In this document: in pieces, positions 43,342 to 53,164 of the stretch
How positions within the stretch are numbered: position 1 is the stretch's first letter
Layout of the letters: the number at the start of each line of letters is the position of its first letter
Assembly: GCF_016863635.1 (NCBI RefSeq)
Contig: NZ_BOPG01000050.1
Coordinates: forward strand, 62,001 to 126,000
Direction of reading: 5' to 3'
Source of the DNA: Virgisporangium aurantiacum
Lineage (GTDB): Bacteria; Actinomycetota; Actinomycetes; Mycobacteriales; Micromonosporaceae
Length of the DNA: 64,000 nucleotides
Notes under the pieces: model-generated
What the model was told of the DNA's origin: nothing
Database searches by the model: none
What the model saw: only the letters and a program-made list of their open reading frames with translations
Program-made: the position numbers and the translations under genes

Positions 43342-44127
43342 TCAGCGGGTCAGGTAGTGGCCGGGGGTGACGCCGAGGGTGCGGCGGAAGACCGAGACGA
43401 ACGCGCTCGGCGTCTGGTAGCCGACGCGGCCGGCCACCGCCGAGACCGGGACGCCGTCGGCCAGGTGGACCAGGGCGGCCCGCAGCCGGACGTGCGTGCG
43501 CCAGCGGGCGAAGCTCAGGCCCGTCTCGGCCACGAAGACGCGGGCCAGCGTGCGGGTGCTGGCGCCCACGTGCCGTCCCCAGGCGGGCAGGTCGCGGGCG
43601 TCGGCCGGGTCGGCGACCAGCGTCTCGGCCAGGTGTAGGGCACGGGGGTCGCGGGGCATGGGCACGTGGACGACGCCCGCGCGGGCCGGCGTCACCAGGT
43701 CGAAGACCACGGCCTCGGCGCGGGTGCGGGCGGCTGCCGGCAGGTCGATGCGGGCCAGGTGGACGATCAGCGCGGCCAGCAGGTCGTCGACCGCGATCGC
43801 GGTGGGCTCGGCGAACCGCACCGGGCAGTCCGGCGGCAGGTACAGGCTGCGCAGGGTCGCCGGGGTGCTGGCGCCGGTGGTGTGCGGGACGCCGGCCGGC
43901 ACCCACACCGCGCGGGTCGGCGGCAGGACCCAACCGGCGCCGTCGGTGGTGACGTGCAGGACGCCGGACTGCGCCCACACCAGTTGGTGGTCGGCGTGCA
44001 CGTGGGTGGGCGTCCGCCGGCCGGCGGCGAACCGGAACGACCCGACGAGGATGCCGCCGTCGACCGATCCGGCGAGTTGGCCGGATTGCGATATCAGTTG
44101 GCTGGCTGTCGTGTTCCGGACGGGCAC
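43342..44127 (-). CDS. AraC-family regulator with cupin domain
   Basis: A 261-residue regulator: N-terminal cupin (HVHADHQLVWAQSGVLHV) and C-terminal double HTH of AraC type (FARWRTHVRLRAALVHLADGVPVSAVAGRVGYQTPSAFVSVFRRTLG). The subgroup controls efflux or stress genes. It converges on the exporter (9 bp between stops) and its GTG start lies only 23 bp from the divergent methyltransferase ATG, so both promoters must lie largely within coding sequence. Confidence 0.9.
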   Translation of the reverse strand: MPVRNTTASQLISQSGQLAGSVDGGILVGSFRFAAGRRTPTHVHADHQLVWAQSGVLHVTTDGAGWVLPPTRAVWVPAGVPHTTGASTPATLRSLYLPPDCPVRFAEPTAIAVDDLLAALIVHLARIDLPAAARTRAEAVVFDLVTPARAGVVHVPMPRDPRALHLAETLVADPADARDLPAWGRHVGASTRTLARVFVAETGLSFARWRTHVRLRAALVHLADGVPVSAVAGRVGYQTPSAFVSVFRRTLGVTPGHYLTR

Positions 44128-44150
44128 CGCATCACCGTAGCGTGCCCGCC

Positions 44151-44705
44151 ATGAACCGTCTGCACATGTGGTACTGCCGGTCGGCCCGGTGGTCGCGCAC
44201 GGTGGAGCACGCCCTGCTGCCGTGGGCGCTCGACGGGGTCGACCTCGGCGACGCCGTCCTCGAACTCGGGCCCGGCCCCGGCGTCACCACCCGCCTGCTC
44301 GCGGCCCGCGCCCCGGCGCTGACGGCGGTCGAGATCGACGGCACGCTCGCGGAACGGTTGCGCGGCAAGGGTTTCGACGTCGTACGCGGCGACGCCACCC
44401 GGCTCCCGTTCGCGGACGGGACGTTCTCCGCGGTGGTCTGCTTCACGATGCTGCACCACCTCCCGGACCCCGCCGCGCAGGACCGCCTGTTCGCCGAGGC
44501 GCGCCGCGTGCTGCGTCCCGGCGGGGTGTTCGCCGGGTCGGACAGCCGGGTGAGCCTGCGGTTCCGGCTGTACCACGTCGCCGACACGATGACGCCCGTC
44601 GATCCCGACGCGCTGCCCGGCCGGCTGGCGACGGCCGGGTTCAGCGACGTGCGCACGTCGGTGAACCCGCGGGCGTTCCGGTTCCGCGCCACCCGCGCCG
44701 CGTAG
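44151..44705 (+). CDS. Small class I SAM-dependent methyltransferase
   Basis: A 184-residue methyltransferase with motif I VLELGPGPGVTT, motif II region GDATRLPFADGTFSAVVCF, and motif III RRVLRPGGVFAGSD. UbiE/Methyltransf_11 type, substrate unknown. ATG 44151 is chosen over GTG 44142; neither has a ribosome site, so a leaderless message is likely. Divergent from the AraC regulator, which may control it. Confidence 0.87.
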   Translation: MNRLHMWYCRSARWSRTVEHALLPWALDGVDLGDAVLELGPGPGVTTRLLAARAPALTAVEIDGTLAERLRGKGFDVVRGDATRLPFADGTFSAVVCFTMLHHLPDPAAQDRLFAEARRVLRPGGVFAGSDSRVSLRFRLYHVADTMTPVDPDALPGRLATAGFSDVRTSVNPRAFRFRATRAA

Positions 44706-44845
44706 CCGCCGCCGGGCCGACCCGGGTCTCAGATCGACAAATCTCTATCTGGAAATGCGGCGATGGAGTCGGTACGGTGTGGGAACCGTCTCCGCGCGAA
44801 CTCGTACCGGGCCAGTAGTTCACGCCACCGTGAAAGGTGCCTACT
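44706..44845 (+). other. Promoter-bearing spacer before the GH127-like gene
   Basis: No gene seen in 140 bp. The first half is AT-richer (AAATCTCTATCTGGAAATG near 44740) and may hold the promoter. The ribosome site AAAGGTG at 44834-44840 precedes the GTG at 44846. Confidence 0.5.
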
Positions 44846-47007
44846 GTGCCCGACCGTCGCGACTTTCTGAAGGCTGCCGGTGTCACCGTCGCCGGCTCGG
44901 CGCTCGCCCAACCGGCCGCAGCGGCTGTGAACGCGGCTGTGAGCACCGCCGCCGCCGAGCCGCCGCAGACCGCCTTCCTCGATGCCAACCCGCGCTGGGT
45001 CGTCCGCCCCTTCCCCCTGCACCGCGTGTCGATCGCCGACGGCACGGTCTTCGCCGGGAAGCGCGACCGGGTCCTGCGCTACGCCGCCGCCTACCCGGTC
45101 GACCGGGTGCTGCACAACTTCCGCGTCACCGCCGGGCTGCCCACGCCGTCCGGATCGGCGCCGCCCGGCGGCTGGGACGACGCGACCGGCAACCTGCGCG
45201 GGCACTTCAGCGGCCACCTGCTCACGATGTTCGCGCAGTGCGCCGCCGCCTCGACCAACGCCGTGTACAAGGACAAGGTCGACCAGATCGTCGCCGGGCT
45301 GGCGCAGTGCCAGCAGGCGATGGCGGGTCGGTTCAGCCACCCCGGCTTCCTGGCCGCGTACCCGGAGACCCAGTTCGTGCAACTGGAGTCGTTCGCCACC
45401 TACCCGACGATCTGGGCGCCGTACTACACCTGCCACAAGATCATGCGTGGGCTGCTGGACGCGTACCTGTTGACGGGCAACACGCAGGCGCTCGACGTCG
45501 TCACGAGGATGGGCGACTGGGTCCACAGTAGACTGTCGGTCCTTCCACGCGCGACGCTGAACCGGATGTGGGCCATCTACATCGCCGGCGAGTTCGGCGC
45601 GATGAACGAGGTGCTGGCCGACCTCCACGCGCTGACCGGCCAGCAGAAGTACCTCACGGCCGCGATGTGCTTCGACAACCGTCAGGCGCTGTTCGGGGCC
45701 TGGAGAACCGGGACACGCTCACCCGCCTGCACGCCAACACGCACGTGCCGCAGTTCCTCGGCTACCTGCGGGTGTTCGACCGGTCCGGAACGGCCGAGTA
45801 CCGCACGGTGACCGAGAACTTCTACCGCATGGTGGTGCCGCACCGGATGTACGCGCACGGCGGCACGAGCGGAACGTGGCCGGCGACGGCGGGCGAAGCG
45901 GCCAACTCGAACCCCGAACTGTTCCAGCCGCGCGGCAACATCGCCGGTTCGATCGGCGGCAACGGCGCGGAGACGTGCACCACGTACAACCTGCTCCGCG
46001 TCGCCCGGAACCTGTTCTTCCACGACCCCGACCCGGCGTACCTGGAGTACTACGAACGCGGCCTGGTCAACCACATCCTCGGGTCGCGGCGCGACGCCGA
46101 CAGCACGAGCAGCCCCAACGTCACCTACTTCGTGCCGCTGTCGCCGGGCAACGTGCGTTCGTTCGGGAACATCGGAACCTGTTGCGGTGGAACGGGTCTG
46201 GAGAACCACACCAAGTACCAGGAGACCATCTACCTCCGGGCCGCCGATCACTCGGCGCTGTACGTGAACCTGTTCGTCGGGTCGGTGCTGCGGTGGACCG
46301 AGAAGGGCGTGACGGTCACCCAGGCCACGGACTTCCCGCGCGCCCAGGAGAGCACGCTCACCATCGGCGGGACCGCCGCCTTCGACCTGCACGTGCGGAT
46401 TCCCCAGTGGGCGACCGGGTTCCGGCTGTGGGTCAACGGCGTCGAGCAGACCGGGCCCAGGCCGCCCGGCACGTACCTGCTCGCCGGCCGCCAGTGGCGC
46501 GACGGCGACACCGTGCGGATCGCGGTTCCGTTCACGACGCGCTCGGAGTCCACAGTGGACCGCGCGGACGTGCAGGCGATCCGCCACGGCCCGGTGCTGC
46601 TCGGTGCCGTCAGCAGCACCACGGGCCTGCTGAACTTCTCCCTCTACGCCAACGTCAAACTGGACGGCCGCATCGCGCTGCCACCCGTCGCGGGCGCGCC
46701 GAACCAGTTCACCAGCAACGGCCTGCGTCTGCGCCCGCTCTACCTCGGCGACACCCAGGCACACCACCTCTACGTGCGGCGCAACGAGCCCACCGTCGTG
46801 TTCGGCACCCGCAACTCGGGCGTGCCGAACCGGGAGGGCTTCCTCGACGCCGTCTGGGCCCGTGCCCCGTTCGCGGACCATCCGGCCTTCGTGGCGCAGG
46901 TGCAGCAGGTCACCACGACCTGGCGCGGACGCGGGCTGCTCAGCGCCGCCGAACAGACGTCCGTCCTGACCGCCGCCCGCGCCGCCGAACCCGACCTGCG
47001 CCCCTGA
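44846..47007 (+). pseudogene. Tat-exported GH127-like beta-L-arabinofuranosidase, frameshifted
   Basis: About 720 residues if the frame is restored. The N-terminus has a twin-arginine signal (DRRDFLKAAG, then a hydrophobic stretch ending AQPAAAA). The family core follows: HFSGHLLTMFAQC, WAPYYTCHKIMRGLLDAY, HANTHVPQFLGY and the metal-site region NIGTCCGGTG with paired cysteines, typical of GH127. The reading frame changes once: the first part is read up to about FGAWRTG near 45700, whereas family-like sequence continues in another frame from LENRDTLTRLHANT. One extra G in the GGGG run at 45694-45697 would join the two parts as FGGLEN. Real mutation or homopolymer error; everything else looks intact. 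Confidence 0.82.
46548..46560. repeat. Dispersed palindrome, perfect copy
   Basis: GTCCACAGTGGAC inside the GH127-like gene, read as Ser-Thr-Val-Asp. Confidence 0.85.
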
Positions 47008-47021
47008 GCCTGGAGAATCAC

Positions 47022-48749
47022 ATGCGTGCGACCCTGACCCTGATGTCCGTTGCCGCCGCCGGCATTCTGGCCGCACCGGCGTCGGCCGCCACCCCTGCCG
47101 CTCCGGAAACCGTGCCGGTGCGGGCACCCGGCACGGTGAACCTCGCCGGCGACGGCCAACTGGCCCTCACGATGCTGAGCACGACGACCGTCGACGTGAG
47201 CCGGATCGATCCCGACACGTTCCGAGTCGGACCCGGTGTCGGCGTTGCCCGGTGGGCCGACGGCCAGCCGCTCACCAGCGTCACCGATGCCGACCGCGAC
47301 GGCCGCACCGACGTCACCGTGTTCTTCGACAAACCCGCGTTGCGCGCGAGCAGGGCGCTGACCGCGACCACCACGCGCCTCACCCTCGAAGGCCGGCTCC
47401 CGGACGGCCGGGCCGTCGCCGGTTCCGGCACCGTCGCGGCCGCCGTCGTGCTCGAGGTGAAGTTCCAGGAGACGTTGTCGGTGCGCGGTTCCGGTGCCGC
47501 GGTGCGCAGCGCGCATGGCGCCGACCTGTCCGCGGTCAGAAGCGTGCTGAGCCGGCACCGCGCCGTGGACCTCGCGCCGCTGCTGCCCGAGCCGACGCTG
47601 ACCGCGCTCGCACCCCTGAGCGCCGGGCAACCGGTGCCGGACATGGCTTCCTGGTACCACCTGACGCTACCCGGTGACGCCGACCCGACGAAGGCGCTCG
47701 CCGACCTGACCGCGCTGCCGGCCGTCGCCCACGCCTACCCCGCGCCGGAACCGGCGCCGCCGCCCGCCACCCCCGACTTCACCGGGATGCAGGGCTACCA
47801 ACGGCCCGCGCCGCAGGGCGTCGACGCCGACCGCGCCCGCCAGGACCCGCGCTCGCGCGGCGCCGGCACCCGCGTCGTCGACCTCGAGTACGACTGGAAC
47901 CCGTTCCACGAGGACCTCCGGCTGGACTGGTCCAGCGACCTCGGCGGCACCCAGTTCCCCCGCAACACCAGCTTCGCCGACGAGCACGGCACCGCCGTCT
48001 TCGGTGAACTCGTGGCCGACGACAACGGGTTCGGCGTGACCGGCGGTGTTCCGGACGCGGCGATGTTCGGCATCTCGCCGATGCAACGCCTGTCGAGCGG
48101 CCAGGTGACGTACCGCCCGGGCGCGGCGCTGTCGCATCTCGGCACGCTGCTCGGTCCCGGCGACGTGGTGCTCATCGAGCAGCAGACGACCGGGCCGAAC
48201 GGCGGCACCCGGTACGTCCCGGCGGAGTGGGTGCAGTCGGTCTTCGACGCCACGTCGCTGCTGACCCGCCTCGGCGTGGTCGTGGTCGCCACCGGCGGAA
48301 ACGGGGGCGAGAACCTCGACGGCGCCGAGTTCCAGGGCCGGTTCACCCGTGCGGTCCGCGACTCCGGTGCCATCATCGTCGGTGCCGGGTCGAGCACGAA
48401 CCACTCGCGGCTGAGCTTCTCCGTCTACGGCTCGCGGGTCGACGTGCAGGGGTGGGGCCACAACATCACCACCACCGGCAGCAACGGCAACCTGCAGGGC
48501 GGAACGGCACCGGCGAACATCAACATCCGCTACACCCGGTCGTTCGGCGGCACGTCGGGCGCGGGCCCGATCGTCACGGGCGCGGTGGCCGCGCTGCAGT
48601 CGTACCTGAAGGCGACCGGTCGTCCACTGTGGACGGCGCGGCAGCTGAACGATCTGCTGAAGGCCACCGGCACGCCGCAGGGCGGCGACACGTCGCAACG
48701 GATCGGACCGCTGCCGAACCTCCGGGCCGCGCTGACGTCGTTGGGCTAA
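47022..48749 (+). CDS. Secreted S8 family serine peptidase
   Basis: A 575-residue exported subtilase: signal peptide (1-27), a 240-residue N-terminal region with an EF-hand-like DADRDGRTD segment, then the catalytic domain with Asp287 in VVDLEYDW, His322 in DEHGTAV and Ser512 in GGTSGAGP. Oxyanion Asn is in ATGGNGGE. It starts 14 bp after the GH127-like gene with GGAGA before ATG, so they form one operon. Its TAA overlaps the stop of the convergent HxlR gene. Confidence 0.9.
   Translation: MRATLTLMSVAAAGILAAPASAATPAAPETVPVRAPGTVNLAGDGQLALTMLSTTTVDVSRIDPDTFRVGPGVGVARWADGQPLTSVTDADRDGRTDVTVFFDKPALRASRALTATTTRLTLEGRLPDGRAVAGSGTVAAAVVLEVKFQETLSVRGSGAAVRSAHGADLSAVRSVLSRHRAVDLAPLLPEPTLTALAPLSAGQPVPDMASWYHLTLPGDADPTKALADLTALPAVAHAYPAPEPAPPPATPDFTGMQGYQRPAPQGVDADRARQDPRSRGAGTRVVDLEYDWNPFHEDLRLDWSSDLGGTQFPRNTSFADEHGTAVFGELVADDNGFGVTGGVPDAAMFGISPMQRLSSGQVTYRPGAALSHLGTLLGPGDVVLIEQQTTGPNGGTRYVPAEWVQSVFDATSLLTRLGVVVVATGGNGGENLDGAEFQGRFTRAVRDSGAIIVGAGSSTNHSRLSFSVYGSRVDVQGWGHNITTTGSNGNLQGGTAPANINIRYTRSFGGTSGAGPIVTGAVAALQSYLKATGRPLWTARQLNDLLKATGTPQGGDTSQRIGPLPNLRAALTSLG
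48623..48635. repeat. Dispersed palindrome, perfect copy
   Basis: GTCCACTGTGGAC inside the subtilase gene, read as Arg-Pro-Leu-Trp-Thr, not Ser-Thr-Val-Asp. Confidence 0.85.
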
Positions 48750-49414
48750 CCGGCGGCGACGTGCGCGTACGGGCTGAAACGACCCCACCGCACCAGTTCG
48801 CGTTCGAGCCAACGGGGCGCCGCGACGGTCATGCCGCCGGTGCGTTGGGCGGCGCCCAGCGTCACCTCCCCGGCGTACCACCGGATCAGGGACGCCGTGT
48901 CGGTGGTGACGACGCCGTCCTCGGCATGGCCGGGCGGATCGACGCACACCTCGTTGCCGGCCTTGTCGACGACGAGCCAGAACCGGTGCGGTGGACGGCC
49001 GTCGGTGAGGTCGAACCGCACGACGACCCGGCCGCGGGGGAGGAGCGAGTCGGGGTCGACGCAGCGGGCGACGGTCCACAGCGCGAGGTACGGATCCTGG
49101 TCCTCGGGGCGCACGTGCATCCAGCGGGCACCCCACGCGCCGAGCGCGAAGCACACGTCGACGAGTTCGCGGCCGCAGTCGGTGAGCTCGTACCGGATCC
49201 GCCGGCCGGTGCCGGTCCGCCGGAGGACGCCGGTGCGGGCGAGCGTGCGCAGCCGCGTCGACAGGACGCTGCGCGGCAGACCCGGTGCGCCGTCGAGGAT
49301 CTCGGCGTACCGGTGGCAGCCGAGGTGCAGGTTCCGGAGAATGATCGGCGTCCACCGCTCGGCGAAGACCTCGGCGGCGAGTGCGATCGGGCAGTACTGG
49401 CCGTAACTGCGCAT
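48746..49414 (-). CDS. HxlR-family regulator with SCP2-like domain
   Basis: A 222-residue regulator: HxlR winged helix (CPIALAAEVFAERWTPIILRNLHLGCHRYAEIL, LPRSVLSTRLRTLARTGVL) and a C-terminal SCP2-like domain. A cysteine near the N-terminus (YGQYC) occupies the position that senses electrophiles or redox signals in some HxlR proteins. ATG 49414 gives the normal start; the frame upstream is a shadow of other genes. Target unknown; the divergent kinase-like gene is the nearest. Confidence 0.88.
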   Translation of the reverse strand: MRSYGQYCPIALAAEVFAERWTPIILRNLHLGCHRYAEILDGAPGLPRSVLSTRLRTLARTGVLRRTGTGRRIRYELTDCGRELVDVCFALGAWGARWMHVRPEDQDPYLALWTVARCVDPDSLLPRGRVVVRFDLTDGRPPHRFWLVVDKAGNEVCVDPPGHAEDGVVTTDTASLIRWYAGEVTLGAAQRTGGMTVAAPRWLERELVRWGRFSPYAHVAAG

Positions 49415-49543
49415 GACCCATGGTGGGGTGCACGGCGCCGGTGGCGGAAGTCCAATTTTCGAACCTCGCGACGGCGGGGTGGCACCGTAGCGGGGCGCCG
49501 GAAAAGCCCGGCGGGCGGCCGCTCCGGTGTGTTGTAGTACGGC

Positions 49544-50482
49544 GTGGACGCTGACGAACTTGCCGACCGGTTCGGGCTCGGGCGGGCGGTCGCGTTGTCC
49601 GACGGGTCGGTCGCCCGCGGGAAGCAGGGCGAGGTGTGGCGGCTCGAGACGGTCGACGGCGCGTGGGCGGTCAAGGTGCCGTTCCACGAGACCGACGAGG
49701 GCGCGATGGACCCGTCCACCCGTTTCCAGGAAGCGGCGGTCGCCGGTGGCGTGCCGGCGCCGGTGGTGCGACGGACCACCGCCGGGGGGATCTTCGCCCG
49801 CGTGGGCGGGCGGCAGGTCCGGGTCTACGGGTGGGTCGATCTCGGCCGGCCGGATCCCGGCCTCGACCCCGGCCTGGTGGGCGCCGCCATCGCCGCGGTC
49901 CACCGCGCCGGCCCGCCCACCGACGGCCCGGTCGACCCCTGGTACACCGAGCCGATCGGCGCGGAAGGCTGGGACGGGCTGGTCGAACGGCTGGACGCCG
50001 CCGGCGCGCCGTTCGCCGGGCGGCTCGCGGCGCTGCGCGACGAACTGGTCGCCCTCGAAGCGTGGCTGCGACCGCCGGCGAACGTGCGCACCTGCCACCG
50101 CGACCTGTGGGCCGACAACGTCCTGCCCACCGCGCAGGGTGGGATCTGCGTCATCGACTGGGAGAACAGCGGGCCGGGCGACCCCGGTCACGAACTCGCC
50201 TGTGCGCTGTTCGAGTTCGGCCGGTCCGACCCGGGCCGGGCCCGCGCGCTGATGTCGGCGTACGCGGCGGCCGGCGGCCCCGCCACGGTCACCGAACCGG
50301 GCGACTTCACGATGCTCATCGCCCAGCTCGGTCACATCGTGGAGATCGCCGCCACCGACTGGCTGGAGCCGAACCTGCGTAACCCGGACCGCGCCGGTGC
50401 CGAGGCGTGGATCCGCGAGACCCTCGACGAGCCGCACACCCGCGACGTGCTCGACGCGCTGCTGCGAACGGTCAGGCCCTGA
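49544..50482 (+). CDS. Aminoglycoside phosphotransferase-like kinase
   Basis: A 312-residue APH/choline-kinase-fold protein. The catalytic loop is CHRDLWADNVL (HxDxxxxN) and the metal motif IDWENSG. The N-terminal lobe has GKQGEVWRLETVDGAWAVKV. Substrate cannot be told from sequence: antibiotic, sugar or other small alcohol. It starts with GTG and ends in an 11-bp overlap with the convergent expansin gene (TCAGGCCCTGA supplies both stops). Confidence 0.85.
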   Translation: MDADELADRFGLGRAVALSDGSVARGKQGEVWRLETVDGAWAVKVPFHETDEGAMDPSTRFQEAAVAGGVPAPVVRRTTAGGIFARVGGRQVRVYGWVDLGRPDPGLDPGLVGAAIAAVHRAGPPTDGPVDPWYTEPIGAEGWDGLVERLDAAGAPFAGRLAALRDELVALEAWLRPPANVRTCHRDLWADNVLPTAQGGICVIDWENSGPGDPGHELACALFEFGRSDPGRARALMSAYAAAGGPATVTEPGDFTMLIAQLGHIVEIAATDWLEPNLRNPDRAGAEAWIRETLDEPHTRDVLDALLRTVRP

Positions 50483-51773
50483 CGGCGCACCCCACGGTGG
50501 GCACGGCGGGGGTCCCGGACGAGGTCGCGGTCAGGCCGAACGCGGCGGTCGCGCCGGCGCGGAGGGCGCCGTTCCAGCCGACGTCGGTGACGGTCACCGT
50601 GCCGCCGGCCACCGTGTGGCTGCCGTTCCAGACCTGGGTGATCGACTGGCCGGACGGCAGCGTCCAGGTCACCCGCCAGCCGGCGATGGGGGCGGTGCCG
50701 CTGTTCCGCACGGTCACCTCGGCCTGGAACCCGCCCTGCCACTGCCCGGTGATCGCATAGGTCGCGGTACATCCCGAGGAAGGAGACGGCGGCTGCGAAG
50801 ACGGCGGCTGGGACGACGACGGCGTCGACGGCGGTGTCGACGGCTCGGTGGACGTCGTGTAGCTGACGTTCGTGTACGCCGCCCCGCACTGGCTCCCGCA
50901 CGCCGCCGGCAGCGTGAACGAGTACACCCGTCCACTGTTGATCAACTGATCGGCCACGTCGCGGACCCGGATCCGGAAGTCGGTCGCGCCCGACGTGGTG
51001 CCGCCGATGACGTACGACTGGCCCATGTCGCCGTTCATCGCCGCCGTGCGCCAGGCGCCGTCGGCGAAATACTCGACGCCGTGGATGCCGTTGGCCAGGT
51101 GCGAGACGGAGATGGCCGGCCACCACCGCTGCGCGCCCTGGAGGAACCCGATCCGGATGTCGCCGGTGTAGCCGGGCGCCGGCACGAACCGCCAGTTCAT
51201 CCGCCGGTTGTTGAAGTTGTTCGGCAGCAGGCTGCCGACCGGCGACCCGTTGCGGGTGAACCGGCTCAGCGACGGCTTCGACAGGTCGAGGTGGTACCGG
51301 TCGTCGCGGCACCAGGCGTTGGAGTCGCCGCAGCTGTCGGCGACCAGCATCGTCAGCGTCGCGCCGTTGTACGCGTCGGCAACCCACGAACCGTTGCGGC
51401 AGAACGCCTGCCCGGGCGCACCGTCGTTGACGCCGGTGCAGTAGTCGCCGACCGACACCTCCACGAACCGTCCGCAGTTGAGCCCGTTGTTCCAGATGCC
51501 CTTCTTGGTGGCGTCGGTGACGGGTCGCGGGTAGAAGTTGTAGTCACCGGGTGTGTCGTACACGTTCAGCGCGACGAAGTCCTGGCTGTCGAGTTCGGCC
51601 TGGGGCAGCCCGCATCCGCCGTACGGCGAGCCGAGGCCGTCGAAGTAGGTCGAGTTTCCGGTGACCGGCGTGGTGACGGGCTCGGGCACGGTGGCCCGTG
51701 CTTCGATCAAGGGGACCGCCACGAGGAACAGCGCGGCGGCGCCGGCCAGAGCCGTACGGAACGAGGGGCGCAT
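50472..51773 (-). CDS. Secreted expansin-like protein with CBM2
   Basis: A 433-residue exported protein: signal peptide (1-26), double-psi beta-barrel domain (STYFDGLGSPYGGCG, VADSCGDSNAWCRDDRYHLDLS, the Asp of HLDLS being the conserved expansin residue), a second beta-sandwich (about 205-295), a Pro/Ser/Thr linker (TPPSTPSSSQPP) and a C-terminal CBM2 (GCTATYAITGQWQGGFQAEV, closing Cys in VGCAVRA). Expansins loosen cellulose networks without hydrolysis. GGAAGGA precedes the ATG. Confidence 0.88.
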   Translation of the reverse strand: MRPSFRTALAGAAALFLVAVPLIEARATVPEPVTTPVTGNSTYFDGLGSPYGGCGLPQAELDSQDFVALNVYDTPGDYNFYPRPVTDATKKGIWNNGLNCGRFVEVSVGDYCTGVNDGAPGQAFCRNGSWVADAYNGATLTMLVADSCGDSNAWCRDDRYHLDLSKPSLSRFTRNGSPVGSLLPNNFNNRRMNWRFVPAPGYTGDIRIGFLQGAQRWWPAISVSHLANGIHGVEYFADGAWRTAAMNGDMGQSYVIGGTTSGATDFRIRVRDVADQLINSGRVYSFTLPAACGSQCGAAYTNVSYTTSTEPSTPPSTPSSSQPPSSQPPSPSSGCTATYAITGQWQGGFQAEVTVRNSGTAPIAGWRVTWTLPSGQSITQVWNGSHTVAGGTVTVTDVGWNGALRAGATAAFGLTATSSGTPAVPTVGCAVRA

Positions 51774-51880
51774 CAGGGGATCCTTCCGGTGCCAGTGGCG
51801 GGTGCGGGGAGGCCCTGAGCCCTCTGATGGTTTCGGTCGTCGGCCACGATGTCAACATCCGTCAATACGTGGGGGTGGAG

Positions 51881-53122
51881 ATGAGCGACCAGGTGACGCT
51901 CGCGGTCGTCGGTGCCGGCAACCGTGGCCAGCAGTACGCGCGGCTCGCGGCCGGCACGGGGAGGGCCCGGGTGGTCGCGGTCGCGGAACCGCTCGCGGCG
52001 CGTCGCGAGGTCGTCGCGCGGGAGTACGACCTTCCCGCCGACGCGGTGTTCGAGGACTGGACGGCGCTGGCCGCCCGCCCGCGGCTGGCCGACGCGGTCG
52101 TCGTCGCCACCCAGGACCGCGACCACGTGGGTCCCGCGGTCGCCTTCGCCGACGCCGGTTACCACATCCTGCTGGAGAAACCGGTCGCGCCCACCGAGGA
52201 GGAGGGGCTGGCCATCGCCGCCGCGGCGGAGCGGTCCGGCGTGCGGCTGGCGGTGTGCCACGTGCTGCGGTACACCCCGCACACGCGTCTCGTCAAAGAT
52301 CTTCTTGGACGCATCGGAGCGCTCGTCGCCGTTCAGCACCTGGAGCCGGTGGGGTGGTGGCACTTCGCGCACTCGTACGTGCGCGGCAACTGGCGGCGCG
52401 CCGACCGGGCCACGCCGCTGCTGCTGGCCAAGGCCTGCCACGACGTCGACTGGTTGCAGTACGTGGTGGGTCGCCGGGCGGTGCGCGTCTCCTCGTTCGG
52501 TTCGCTCTTCCACTTCAGGCCCGAGCAGGCCCCGCCCGGCGCGAGCGACCGGTGCGTCACCTGCCGCGTCGAACCCGACTGCCCGTACTCGGCGGTCCGC
52601 CTCTACAACTCCTGCCTCGGCAACCCGAACCGGGAGCGGTGGCCGCTCGGCACCGTCGTCGACACGTTCACCGCCGACGCCGTCGACGCCGCCCTCCGCG
52701 ACGGCCCGTACGGGCGCTGCGTCTACGCCTGCGACAACGACGCCGTCGACCACCAGGTCGTCAACATCGAGTACGAGGGCGGGGTCACCGCGTCGATCAC
52801 CGTGTCGGCGTTCACCCCGATGTCCGACCGCAAGACCCGGATCATGGGCACCCGCGGCTACCTGGAGACCGACGGCCAGCGGGTGTACGTCTACGACTTC
52901 GTCACCGGCACCGGCGAAACCGTCGAGGTCCCCCACGACGGCGCCGACGCCGCCCGCGGCCACGGCGGCGGCGACGCCGGTCTCGTCGACGCCTTCCTCG
53001 CGGCCCTCTCCACCGCCGACCCGGACCTGATCACCACCGGCCCGACCGAGTCCCTGGCCAGCCACCGCGTGGTGTGGGCCGCCGAGCGCGCCCGCCGCGA
53101 CGGCACCGTCGTGACGCTCTGA
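51881..53122 (+). CDS. Gfo/Idh/MocA-family oxidoreductase
   Basis: A 413-residue NAD(P)-dependent sugar-type dehydrogenase: Rossmann motif VVGAGNRGQQYARLA, the EKP motif in LLEKPVAPT and a catalytic-site region KACHDVDWLQY. A Cys-rich loop (CVTCRVEPDCPYS) may bind a metal. No signal peptide. ATG 51881 follows GTGGAG; the upstream part of the frame is a shadow of the divergent expansin gene. It probably oxidises a sugar or inositol derivative released by the nearby hydrolases. Confidence 0.88.
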   Translation: MSDQVTLAVVGAGNRGQQYARLAAGTGRARVVAVAEPLAARREVVAREYDLPADAVFEDWTALAARPRLADAVVVATQDRDHVGPAVAFADAGYHILLEKPVAPTEEEGLAIAAAAERSGVRLAVCHVLRYTPHTRLVKDLLGRIGALVAVQHLEPVGWWHFAHSYVRGNWRRADRATPLLLAKACHDVDWLQYVVGRRAVRVSSFGSLFHFRPEQAPPGASDRCVTCRVEPDCPYSAVRLYNSCLGNPNRERWPLGTVVDTFTADAVDAALRDGPYGRCVYACDNDAVDHQVVNIEYEGGVTASITVSAFTPMSDRKTRIMGTRGYLETDGQRVYVYDFVTGTGETVEVPHDGADAARGHGGGDAGLVDAFLAALSTADPDLITTGPTESLASHRVVWAAERARRDGTVVTL

Positions 53123-53164
53123 TCACGACAGGGTCGACGTGCGGTTCGCCCGGTGGCCATTCGC

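Noticed and set aside
44837..44848. Alternative GTG start at 44837 for the GH127-like gene
   Set aside because: It overlaps the AAAGGTG ribosome site; GTG 44846 is spaced correctly and gives the twin-arginine signal directly.
45690..45715. Programmed -1 frameshift in the GH127-like gene
   Set aside because: No canonical slippery heptamer or downstream pseudoknot was evident, and GH127 enzymes are not known to need one; a lost base is simpler.
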